Of a stretch of 64,000 bases of DNA, positions 53,018 to 60,079 are shown piece by piece. The notes beneath the pieces were generated by a model. It was given only the letters and a program-made list of their open reading frames with translations, was not told where the DNA came from and searched no databases. The stretch spans positions 1 to 64,000 of the forward strand of contig JAEYUC010000014.1 of NCBI GenBank assembly GCA_023433705.1, in the 5' to 3' direction. The position numbers and the translations under genes are program-made. Source of the stretch: Pseudomonadota bacterium. Lineage in GTDB: Bacteria > Pseudomonadota > Gammaproteobacteria > Steroidobacterales > Steroidobacteraceae. Numbering within the stretch: position 1 is the first letter of the stretch; the number at the start of each line of letters is the position of its first letter.

Positions 53018-53754
53018 CGGCGGTGCGCATCGCGACCTTTTCGGCGCTGGTGGCTGCATTGCTCGTCACGGCCTGCGGCGCATTGCAGCGCAAGGTGCTG
53101 TTTCATCCGACGCACCATGAGCGCGACACCGGGCTCGCGCGCTGGACCGATGACGATGGCGCGTTCCTGGGCTACGCACGCGAGGTCGAGGATCCCGAAA
53201 ACGTGTGGCTGCTGTTGCACGGCAACGGTGGCCAGGCGGCCGACAGGACCTACGCGCTGCCGTCGTTCTCGGAGCGCGATTCGGTCTACATCATGGAATA
53301 CCCGGGGTACGGGCAACGCGATGGCAGTCCTTCACGCCGGGTGATCGACGCCGCCGCGCGCGAGGCGTACGCCGCGCTGCGGAAGAAGTATCCTGATGTC
53401 GCGGTGTGCGTGGCCGCGGAGTCGATCGGCAGCGGGCCCGCAGCGATGCTGTCGCGAGAGTCGAAGCCGCCGGATCGCATCGTGCTGATCGTGCCGTTCG
53501 ACGACATCAAGTCCGTGGCGCGCGGTCACATGAGCCTGCCGGTCGGCGTGCTGCTCGCGGGAACCTGGGACAACGTCGAGGCGCTGGAAGGCTACGCGGG
53601 ACCGCTCGACATCTTCGGCGCGGAGAAGGATGAGGTCATTCCCATGCGTCATGCACGGGCGCTGGCGGATGCCATTCCACAAGCGGAGTTCCACCCCATC
53701 GGGGGTGGGCACAACGAGTGGTCGCTGGACGCGAAGGTCCGGATCCGCAACTAG
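52996..53754 (+). CDS. Alpha/beta hydrolase, probable lipoprotein
   Basis: 252 aa. The N-terminus has a basic start and a hydrophobic segment ending in a lipobox-like LVTAC (Cys about 27). The core resembles the YfhR/BEM46-like hydrolases: VWLLLHGNGGQAADR (oxyanion loop), YIMEYPGYGQRDGSPS, nucleophile Ser in CVAAESIGSGPAA, Asp in FGAEKDEVIP and His in IGGGHNEWS. It overlaps the upstream S9 peptidase by 22 nt, so the two are coupled. Its TAG stop shares CTAG with the convergent DUF938 gene. Confidence 0.87.
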   Translation: MAEKHVVTAVRIATFSALVAALLVTACGALQRKVLFHPTHHERDTGLARWTDDDGAFLGYAREVEDPENVWLLLHGNGGQAADRTYALPSFSERDSVYIMEYPGYGQRDGSPSRRVIDAAAREAYAALRKKYPDVAVCVAAESIGSGPAAMLSRESKPPDRIVLIVPFDDIKSVARGHMSLPVGVLLAGTWDNVEALEGYAGPLDIFGAEKDEVIPMRHARALADAIPQAEFHPIGGGHNEWSLDAKVRIRN

Positions 53755-54356
53755 ATAGAGCGCGAGAAGACCAGCGTCAGGTTGTTGGCGGGCATGCGCA
53801 CGATCTGCTGGCGCTGCAGGCCGTGCGTGCCGGCAACGCGCGTCACTTCCTCGAGTTCACGCAGACCCCACTCGGGATCGCGCCGCTTGAGCGAGGCATC
53901 GAAGTCCAGATTCGACTGCACCGCGCGGCCATTCTCGAGGTAGGGGCCATAGAGGACCAGCTTGCCGAGCGCCGGCAAGTGGCGCGCGGCGCCGCGCAGC
54001 AACGCATGCGTCGCGGACCACGGCGAGATGTGGACCATGTTGATGCAGAGGATCGCGTCGTAACGTTCGGCCACCGGCCAGCGTGGTTCCTCGACGTCGA
54101 GCGCGAGCGGATCGGCCACGTTGGTCAGGCCCGATTCGCGAATGCGCGTCGCGATGGCTTCGCGATGGAGCGTATCGGGTTCGGTGGGTTGCCAGCGAAT
54201 GCCGGGCAATGCCGCGGCGAAGAAGCAGACGTGTTGTCCCGTGCCCGACGCGATTTCGAGCACGCTGCCCGAGGCGGGCAGGACGGTTTCGAGGACGGTG
54301 AGGATCGGATCCTTGTTGCGTTCGGCGGCGGGGGACGTGAGCAGCTCGTTGGTCAT
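53751..54356 (-). CDS. DUF938-family SAM-dependent methyltransferase-like protein
   Basis: 201 aa from the ATG at 54356, which overlaps the stop of the small membrane gene (ATGA). Motif I is VLEIASGTGQHVCFFAAALP; the DUF938 pattern SPAAERNKDPILTVL and INMVHISPWSATHALLRGAARHLPALGKLVLYGPY is clear. Function unknown. The upstream open frame to 54488 is the other frame of the small membrane gene. Confidence 0.92.
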   Translation of the reverse strand: MTNELLTSPAAERNKDPILTVLETVLPASGSVLEIASGTGQHVCFFAAALPGIRWQPTEPDTLHREAIATRIRESGLTNVADPLALDVEEPRWPVAERYDAILCINMVHISPWSATHALLRGAARHLPALGKLVLYGPYLENGRAVQSNLDFDASLKRRDPEWGLRELEEVTRVAGTHGLQRQQIVRMPANNLTLVFSRSI

Positions 54357-54538
54357 GACGAGTCGCGCTCGCGCTCCTCGCGGATCTTCCGCACCGTCAT
54401 CCAGATGAACAGGCTGATGACGCTCAACAGCAGCGCCATGAGCACCGCGAGAATCGGCCGGAACCGCCACGCTTCGACGAGCCCCCACGCTACGCCGATC
54501 GGTGTGATGGTGAGAAGAAGCGGCTTCGCTATACGCAT
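54353..54538 (-). CDS. Small two-helix membrane protein
   Basis: 61 aa with two membrane helices (about 5-24 and 28-49) and a charged tail (RKIREERERDSS). No family recognised. It precedes and overlaps the DUF938 gene by 4 nt, and starts just after a 100-bp inverted repeat. Confidence 0.65.
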   Translation of the reverse strand: MRIAKPLLLTITPIGVAWGLVEAWRFRPILAVLMALLLSVISLFIWMTVRKIREERERDSS

Positions 54539-54543
54539 GCGCT

Positions 54544-54643
54544 GAAGAGGGTGCCTGGCACGGAAAATCCGGGATTGAGTGTACGCGGAAGCAGTCCCAA
54601 CCGCGTACTCAATCCCGGATTTTCCGTGCCAGGCACCCTCTTC
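54544..54643. repeat. 100-bp inverted repeat downstream of hslU
   Basis: Arms of 45 and 43 nt (54544-54588 and 54601-54643) are perfectly complementary apart from a 2-nt insertion, around a 12-nt loop. Both arms contain GGGTGCCTGGCACGG next to the outer GAAGA. It begins 2 nt after the hslU stop codon on the minus strand. The length and symmetry are far beyond a normal terminator and suggest a REP-like or miniature mobile element now serving as the hslU 3' end. Confidence 0.92.
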
Positions 54644-54645
54644 CG

Positions 54646-55974
54646 TTACAGGATGTAGCGGGAGAGATCCTCGTCCTTCGCCAGGTTGCCGAGATGCTTA
54701 TCGACGTAGGCGGCGTCGATCTCGATCGTCGTGCCGGCCTTTTCCGCGGCGTCGAACGACACGCTCTCGAGCAGGCGCTCCATGACGGTGTGCAGGCGGC
54801 GCGCGCCGATGTTCTCGGTCTTTTCGTTCACGCTGGACGCGATCTCCGCGATGCGCCGCACGCCGCTCTCGGCGAACTTCACTTCCACCTTCTCGGTGTT
54901 CATGAGCGCCTTGTACTGCGTCGTCAGCGAAGCATCGGGCTCGGTGAGGATGCGCACGAAGTCGTCGACCTTGAGCGACTCGAGCTCGACGCGGATCGGG
55001 AAGCGACCCTGGAGCTCCGGGATGAGGTCCGACGGCTTCGACATGTGGAACGCACCCGACGCGATGAACAGGATGTGATCCGACTTGATCTGTCCGTACT
55101 TCGTCGACACGGTCGAGCCTTCGACCAGCGGCAGCAGGTCGCGCTGCACGCCTTCGCGCGACACGTCGGCGCCGTAGCTGTCCTGCCGGCGCGCGACCTT
55201 GTCGATCTCGTCGATGAACACGATGCCGTTCTGCTCGGCGTTCTGCAGCGCGCGCGCGCGCAGCTCTTCCTCGTTGACGAGCTTGCCGGCTTCCTCTTCC
55301 ACGAGCAGCTTCTGCGCTTCCTTCACCTTCAGCTTGCGCGGTTTCGTGCGCTGGCCGCTCAGGTTCGCGAACATGCTCGTGAGCTGCTCCTGCATCTCTT
55401 CCATGCCCGGCGGAGCCATGATCTGCACGCCCGGCGGAATCGCACGCAGGTCGATTTCGATCTCGCGCTCGTTGAGCTGGCCTTCGCGCAGCATCTTGCG
55501 GAATTTCTGCCGCGTCTCCTGATCGCGCGGGCTCTGCTCGGGGTCGGTCGAAAAGCCCATCATCTTCGGTTGCGGCAGCAGCGCATCGAGAATGCGCTCC
55601 TCGGCGGCATCCTTTGCGCGCTCGCGCACCTTCGCGATCTCCTCGTCGCGCGCCATCTTCACGGCGACCTCCGCGAGATCCTTGACGATCGAATCGACGT
55701 CGCGGCCGACGTAACCCACCTCGGTGAACTTGGTGGCTTCGACCTTCACGAACGGCGCGTTCGCGAGTTTTGCGAGGCGGCGCGCGATCTCGGTCTTGCC
55801 GCAGCCCGTGGGCCCGATCATGAGGATGTTCTTCGGCGTGATTTCCTGGCGCAGCGGATCTTCGATCTGCATGCGGCGCCAGCGGTTGCGCAGCGCGATG
55901 GCCACCGCGCGCTTGGCGTTTGCCTGGCCAACGATGTGTTTGTCGAGTTCGGAAACGATTTGCTTTGGTGTCAT
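54646..55974 (-). CDS. hslU: ATP-dependent protease ATPase HslU
   Basis: 442 aa AAA+ unfoldase of the HslUV protease. MTPKQIVSELDKHIVGQANAKRAVAIALRNRWRR is the standard start. Walker A is GPTGCGKTEIARRLA, Walker B VFIDEIDKVARR, and sensor/arginine region ELQGRFPIRVELESL. The I domain is at about 110-245. The C-terminal NLAKDEDLSRYIL is the tail that inserts into HslV. It starts 4 nt after hslV. Confidence 0.97.
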   Translation of the reverse strand: MTPKQIVSELDKHIVGQANAKRAVAIALRNRWRRMQIEDPLRQEITPKNILMIGPTGCGKTEIARRLAKLANAPFVKVEATKFTEVGYVGRDVDSIVKDLAEVAVKMARDEEIAKVRERAKDAAEERILDALLPQPKMMGFSTDPEQSPRDQETRQKFRKMLREGQLNEREIEIDLRAIPPGVQIMAPPGMEEMQEQLTSMFANLSGQRTKPRKLKVKEAQKLLVEEEAGKLVNEEELRARALQNAEQNGIVFIDEIDKVARRQDSYGADVSREGVQRDLLPLVEGSTVSTKYGQIKSDHILFIASGAFHMSKPSDLIPELQGRFPIRVELESLKVDDFVRILTEPDASLTTQYKALMNTEKVEVKFAESGVRRIAEIASSVNEKTENIGARRLHTVMERLLESVSFDAAEKAGTTIEIDAAYVDKHLGNLAKDEDLSRYIL

Positions 55975-55978
55975 TCGA

Positions 55979-56524
55979 TTAACCCTTCAGCTCCTCGATG
56001 ACGAGGTTCCGATTGGTGTAGATGCAGATGTCTGCGGCGATGTTCAGCGACTTCTCGACGATCTCGCGCGCGCTCAGGTCCGTGTTCTCGGCTAGTGCAC
56101 GCGCGGCGCTCTGCGCGAACGGTCCGCCCGATCCAATGGCCACGAGATCGTGCTCGGGCTCGATCACGTCGCCGTTGCCGGAGATCACGAAGATTTTCTG
56201 GGTGTCGCCGACGAGCAGAAGTGCTTCGAGACGACGGAGGTAACGATCGCCGCGCCAGTCCTTGGCGAGGTCGATGGCCGCGCGAGTCAGATTGCCGAAT
56301 TTCTCGAGCTTGCCTTCGAAGCGTTCGAACAGCGTGAATGCATCGGCCGTGCCGCCCGCGAATCCGCCGAGCACCTTGCCATTGCCGAGGGGCCGCACCT
56401 TGCGTGCGTTCCCTTTCATCACGGTATTACCGAGGGTGACCTGCCCGTCGCCGCCGATTGCAATGGCGCCATTGCGACGCACGGCCACGATGGTCGTGCC
56501 GTGCGGATTGAAAGTCTCCGACAT
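55979..56524 (-). CDS. hslV: ATP-dependent protease peptidase HslV
   Basis: 181 aa proteasome-like peptidase. The catalytic Thr becomes N-terminal after removal of the leader MSETFNPHG (TTIVAVRR). GGDGQVTLGNTVMKGNARKVRPL and GGFAGGTADAFTLFERFE are family signatures, with the GSGGPFAQSAARAL helix near the C-terminus. Cells usually express it with hslU against heat-damaged proteins; a heat-shock promoter could not be identified with confidence. The leader is a little longer than in E. coli (1 residue). Confidence 0.96.
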   Translation of the reverse strand: MSETFNPHGTTIVAVRRNGAIAIGGDGQVTLGNTVMKGNARKVRPLGNGKVLGGFAGGTADAFTLFERFEGKLEKFGNLTRAAIDLAKDWRGDRYLRRLEALLLVGDTQKIFVISGNGDVIEPEHDLVAIGSGGPFAQSAARALAENTDLSAREIVEKSLNIAADICIYTNRNLVIEELKG

Positions 56525-56547
56525 GTGAACCTTGAACCTTCAAGACT

Positions 56548-57444
56548 CTAGGTCTTGCGTTTCGCCCGAGGATGGGAGGCGTCGTACGTGCGGGCCAGGT
56601 GGGCGAAATCAAGGTGAGTGTAGACCTGGGTCGTGGAGATGTCGGCGTGCCCCAGGAGCTCCTGGACTCCACGTAAATCCTTACTCGATTCAAGCAGATG
56701 CGTGGCGAAGGAGTGTCGGAACAAGTGGGGATGGACATGGGTCGGCAGACCCTTCCGACGTGCCCAATAGGCGATGCGCAGCTGCACCGCGCGATGTTTC
56801 AGGCGCGATCCGTTCTTGCCCGTGAACATCGCGGGCTCGCCGATGCCGGCGAACGCCGCGCGCTCGCGCAGCCAGGCGCGGATGGCCTCGATGGCCTTGC
56901 GGCCGACGGGGACGATGCGCGTCTTGGAGCCCTTGCCGAGCACGCGCACGGTGCGGTCGGCGAGGTCGATGCTCGTGAGGTCGAGTCCGACGAGCTCGTC
57001 GAGCCGCAGCCCCGAGGAATAGAACAGCTCCATGATCGCCCGGTCGCGCACGGCGAGGGCGTCTTCCGGTGGGATGTCGAGCAGGTTGTTGATCTGGTCT
57101 ACGTCGAGCGTGCCCGGCAGGCGCTTCGCGGCCTTCGGCGCACGCACGTCGAGCGCGGGATTCGCCGCGATCACACGTTCTCGCAGGAGGTAGTTGAAGA
57201 AACCGCGCGCGGCCGACAGGCGGCGCTGCACGCTGCGGGGATTGAGACCCGAAGCGTGCGCACGCGCCGCGAACAGGCGCACGTGCTGGCTGTCGAGGGT
57301 TTTCCAGCCGGCGATCCCGCTACGCTCCGCGAATTCGGCGAGCGCGCGCAGGTCGCGTGCGTAGTTGGAAGAAGTGTGCGCGGAGAGGCGCCGTTCCTTC
57401 GACAGGTGCGCGAGGTAGGCGTCGATCAGCGAACGATCGATCAT
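56548..57444 (-). CDS. xerC: Tyrosine recombinase XerC
   Basis: 298 aa, the standard length. The SAM-like N-terminal domain (DAYLAHLSKERRLSAHTSSNYARDLRALAEF) is followed by the catalytic domain with Arg in LFYSSGLRLDELVGL, Lys in GKGSKTRIVPVG, HxxR in HLFRHSFATHLLES, the second His in LLGHADISTTQVYTHLD and the nucleophile Tyr in that last motif. XerC with XerD resolves chromosome dimers at dif. It lies with DUF484 and dapF, the usual gammaproteobacterial order, so it is the housekeeping enzyme and not a phage integrase. Confidence 0.96.
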   Translation of the reverse strand: MIDRSLIDAYLAHLSKERRLSAHTSSNYARDLRALAEFAERSGIAGWKTLDSQHVRLFAARAHASGLNPRSVQRRLSAARGFFNYLLRERVIAANPALDVRAPKAAKRLPGTLDVDQINNLLDIPPEDALAVRDRAIMELFYSSGLRLDELVGLDLTSIDLADRTVRVLGKGSKTRIVPVGRKAIEAIRAWLRERAAFAGIGEPAMFTGKNGSRLKHRAVQLRIAYWARRKGLPTHVHPHLFRHSFATHLLESSKDLRGVQELLGHADISTTQVYTHLDFAHLARTYDASHPRAKRKT

Positions 57445-57464
57445 TGGGGAGCGGGATCGGGGCC

Positions 57465-57489
57465 GGGGACAGACTTCAAGTCTGTCCCC
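57465..57489. repeat. Palindromic repeat, copy B
   Basis: GGGGACAGACTT and AAGTCTGTCCCC around one central base, perfect over 12 bp. It is the same as copy A at 23035-23058 apart from one end base. It lies in the 48-nt gap between the DUF484 stop and xerC start, so the transcript would carry a hairpin between the two cistrons. Confidence 0.85.
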
Positions 57490-57492
57490 TCT

Positions 57493-58200
57493 TCATGACC
57501 GGGACAGCGCGTCGGCGATCATCTCGCCCATCCGCTTCAGGAATTCCGTGCTCATGCCGGGATGGAAGCGTTCGCGTTCGGCGCTGCCGAGCGCCAGCAG
57601 GCCGAGCGAGCCGTTGTCGCCCAGCGGCACCAGCGCCACGGAGCCGATGCTCGCGGCCTCGGGGCCGAACAGGTAGTCGCGCTGCGAATCGCGCACCTGT
57701 CCGCAGCGCGGCTTGCCCGTGGTGAGCAGCGCGTCGAAGGTGCGGTAGTTAGCGTCGTCGTGCGCGACGATGCGCAGGAAGGGTTCGTAGTTGCCGCGGG
57801 ACAGCGCGTCGATCGGCGCCGCGAGCAGCAGCACCGAGTGGAACGCGTCGAAATCCTCGCGCAGCGAGGCTTCGAGCGCGGTGAGCGCGGCGACCGGCGA
57901 GGGCGCGCGCATCATGCGGCGCGTGAAGCGGTGGATGCGCTCGGCGAGCGCGTCGTTGGCGCGCGCGACCGCGACGAACTCGGCGAGCCTGCGATCCGCA
58001 TCGCCCTTCTGCTCGCGCAGGACCTCGACCTGGCGCTCGACCAGCGACACGGTGGATCCGGTGCGCATGTGCGGCAGGCGCATGCGGGCGAGCAGTGGCA
58101 GGTGACGTTCGAAGAAATCGGGATTCAGGCCCAGGTAACGCTCGATGCGTTCTTCTTCCGACTGTACTGCTGTCACTCCGCGTGCGGGCTGTGTGCTCAT
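57493..58200 (-). CDS. DUF484 family protein (GAF-like)
   Basis: 235 aa. Pattern RYLGLNPDFFERHLPLLARMRLPHMRTGSTVSLVERQVEVLREQ is typical of DUF484, a helical lead followed by a GAF-like domain (about 110-230, with VALVPLGDNGSLGLLALGSAERERFHPGMSTEFLKRMGEMI). Function unknown, but it is very often placed between dapF and xerC, as here. It starts 25 nt after dapF. Confidence 0.95.
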   Translation of the reverse strand: MSTQPARGVTAVQSEEERIERYLGLNPDFFERHLPLLARMRLPHMRTGSTVSLVERQVEVLREQKGDADRRLAEFVAVARANDALAERIHRFTRRMMRAPSPVAALTALEASLREDFDAFHSVLLLAAPIDALSRGNYEPFLRIVAHDDANYRTFDALLTTGKPRCGQVRDSQRDYLFGPEAASIGSVALVPLGDNGSLGLLALGSAERERFHPGMSTEFLKRMGEMIADALSRS

Positions 58201-58225
58201 GCGTGTCGTTGACTCCCTGAAGCGA

Positions 58226-59068
58226 TCAGTATTCGACTCGTCCCGTGAAAGATACCGCTGTCGGGCCTTTCATCCAAATATGTTCGCCGGGACTCGGATA
58301 CGTGATCTCGAGTTTTCCGCCGGGCAATTCGACTTCGACGACCGCCTCGAGTCGACCGTGGCGTCGTCCAACCGCGACAGCCGCGCATGCACCCGTGCCG
58401 CAGGCAAGGGTTTCGCCGACTCCACGCTCGTGAACGCGCAGCCGGATGTGCGAGCGATCGACGATCTCCATGAAACCCACGTTCACTCTGCGCGGGAATC
58501 GTGGGTGATTCTCGATCGCGGGGCCCAGGCGATCGATCGGCGCGCTCGCGACCGATGCCACTGTGAGCACCGCGTGTGGATTGCCCATCGACACGGCGCC
58601 GATCTCGACTTCGGTGCCGGCCACGGAAAGCGGATACACGTGCGCTTCGGCGGAAGCTTCGAACGGCAAGGATTTGGGGTCGAAGTTCGGGGCGCCCATG
58701 TCGACGGACACGAGACCGCCGTCGTGAACCCGCGCGCGGATCTCGCCGGCGGGGCTGTCGAGCACGAGCTCACCGCCATTCCCGTTCGTCGGACGGATTC
58801 CCCGCATGTGCAGGAACGCCGCGATGCAGCGTGCGCCGTTGCCGCATTGCTCGACCTCGCCACCGTCGGCATTGAAGATGCGGTAGTACGCCTGCGTGCC
58901 GGCGCGGCGCGGCGGCTCGACGATCATCGCCTGGTCGAAGCCGATGCCTGTATGCCGCTCCGACAGCGCGCGCCACTGATCGGCGGTGGGGAGGCCGCCG
59001 CCGCGCGGCGCATCGAACACGATGAAATCGTTGCCGAGGCCGTGCATCTTGGTGAAATCGATCCGCAT
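58226..59068 (-). CDS. dapF: Diaminopimelate epimerase
   Basis: 280 aa, cofactor-independent epimerase of lysine and peptidoglycan synthesis. I chose the ATG at 59068 because MRIDFTKMHGLGNDFIVFDA is the standard N-terminus; the frame is open to 59350. The two catalytic Cys are in FNADGGEVEQCGNGARCIAAFL and GETLACGTGACAA. First gene of dapF-DUF484-xerC. It is divergent from the GNAT gene across an 88-nt gap. Confidence 0.97.
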   Translation of the reverse strand: MRIDFTKMHGLGNDFIVFDAPRGGGLPTADQWRALSERHTGIGFDQAMIVEPPRRAGTQAYYRIFNADGGEVEQCGNGARCIAAFLHMRGIRPTNGNGGELVLDSPAGEIRARVHDGGLVSVDMGAPNFDPKSLPFEASAEAHVYPLSVAGTEVEIGAVSMGNPHAVLTVASVASAPIDRLGPAIENHPRFPRRVNVGFMEIVDRSHIRLRVHERGVGETLACGTGACAAVAVGRRHGRLEAVVEVELPGGKLEITYPSPGEHIWMKGPTAVSFTGRVEY

Positions 59069-59156
59069 GGTCGGAAGAATACCCGAAGCGCCACCATGGT
59101 TTACGATCCCCGGCCATGCGCAACTTCTCGTGGTTAGTGGGGGCCCAGCGGGTCGG

Positions 59157-59696
59157 ATGAGCGCGCAGCCCAGGCATTCCGACTTCCGGATCCGGCGCGC
59201 GGCCGCGGGGGATGCGGCGGCGCTGGCCGAGTTCGGCGCGCGCACGTTTTCCGAGACATTCGCGGCCGAAAACACCGCGGAGGACATGCGACTCCACCTG
59301 GCGTCCGCGTGGAGTCCGGCGCTGCAGCTCGCCGAGATCGAAGATCCCACGCTCGATACCTTGCTCGCGTTTTCCGGCGAAGGCGCGCTCGCTGCATTCG
59401 CGCAGTTGCGTGCGGATCACGCGCCTTCCGCGATACCGACCGAGCGGGCATTCGAGATCAAACGTTTCTACGTCGACCATCCCTGGCATGGCTCGGGACT
59501 CGCGCGCGAACTCATGTGTGCGGTCGAGGCGCAGGCGCTCCGCCGCGGCGCGCGGGAACTGTGGCTCGGGGTCTGGGAGCGCAATCCGCGCGCGCAGGCC
59601 TTCTATCGGAAATGCGGATTCGCGAAGGTGGGCACGCAGATTTTCGTCGTGGGAACGGATCCGCAGACGGATCACGTGATGCTGCGCAGGTTGTGA
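59157..59696 (+). CDS. GNAT-family N-acetyltransferase
   Basis: 179 aa acyltransferase. DFRIRRAAAGDAAALAEFGARTFSETFA at the N-terminus; FEIKRFYVDHPWHGSGLARELMCAVEAQAL contains the acetyl-CoA loop; WLGVWERNPRAQAFYRKCGFAKVGTQIF is the typical C-terminal motif. ATG at 59157; a 14-codon frame just upstream (59116) ends across it. First gene of a coupled trio with a VOC protein and a GH106-like hydrolase. The substrate is unknown. Confidence 0.92.
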   Translation: MSAQPRHSDFRIRRAAAGDAAALAEFGARTFSETFAAENTAEDMRLHLASAWSPALQLAEIEDPTLDTLLAFSGEGALAAFAQLRADHAPSAIPTERAFEIKRFYVDHPWHGSGLARELMCAVEAQALRRGARELWLGVWERNPRAQAFYRKCGFAKVGTQIFVVGTDPQTDHVMLRRL

Positions 59697-60079
59697 ACGT
59701 ACGAATCGAACACGTGGCGATGTGGGTGCGCGACATCGATCGCGTCGCGGAGTTCTACGCGCGTTATTTCGGCGCGCGTGTCGGCGACCTGTATCGCAAC
59801 GAGCGCAAGGGCTTCGAGTCCCGATTTCTCGAATTCGCGTCCGGTGCGCGCCTCGAGATCATGCGGCGCGTCGACGTGACCGAAGGTTCCGCGGCCGAGC
59901 GACTCGGCTTCGCGCACATCGCGATCACGGTCGGCAGCGAAGTCGATGTCGATGCTTTCGCCGCGCGCATCGCGGCGGACGGCATGAGCGTCGCGGGAGC
60001 ACCGCGCCGCACCGGCGACGGTTACTACGAATGCGTGGTACTGGATCCGGAAGGCAATCGCGTGGAGGTCACCGCATGA
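59693..60079 (+). CDS. VOC-family (glyoxalase/dioxygenase fold) protein
   Basis: 128 aa. GTG at 59693 overlaps the GNAT stop (GTGA). RIEHVAMWVRDIDRVAEFYARYFGARVGDLY gives the first His ligand, FLEFASGARLEIMRR the second Glu-type position, GFAHIAITVGSEVDVDAF the next His and YECVVLDPEGNRVEVT the last Glu, forming the usual VOC metal site. Enzymes of this size include lactoylglutathione lyase-like and antibiotic-modifying proteins; the reaction here is unknown. It overlaps the GH106-like gene by 4 nt. Confidence 0.9.
   Translation: MNVRIEHVAMWVRDIDRVAEFYARYFGARVGDLYRNERKGFESRFLEFASGARLEIMRRVDVTEGSAAERLGFAHIAITVGSEVDVDAFAARIAADGMSVAGAPRRTGDGYYECVVLDPEGNRVEVTA

Noticed and set aside
50777..53059. 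About 760-codon open frame antisense to the S9 peptidase
   Set aside because: Its translation is rich in Arg, Glu, Val and His without motifs, while the plus frame has a signal peptide, propeller repeats and a complete catalytic triad.
56541..56557. CAAGAC...GTCTTG inverted repeat at the end of xerC
   Set aside because: Only a 6-bp stem, overlapping the stop codon and with no T tract, so it is not a convincing terminator.
56548..57444. Tyrosine recombinase as a sign of a prophage or integrative element
   Set aside because: Length, motifs and the dapF-DUF484-xerC order show it is the housekeeping XerC; no phage genes or attachment repeats lie nearby.
59116..59160. 14-codon frame with a TGG-TTA-GTG stretch ending across the GNAT start
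   Set aside because: Could be a coupling leader, but there is no ribosome site, no attenuator hairpin and no amino-acid run; too weak to call.
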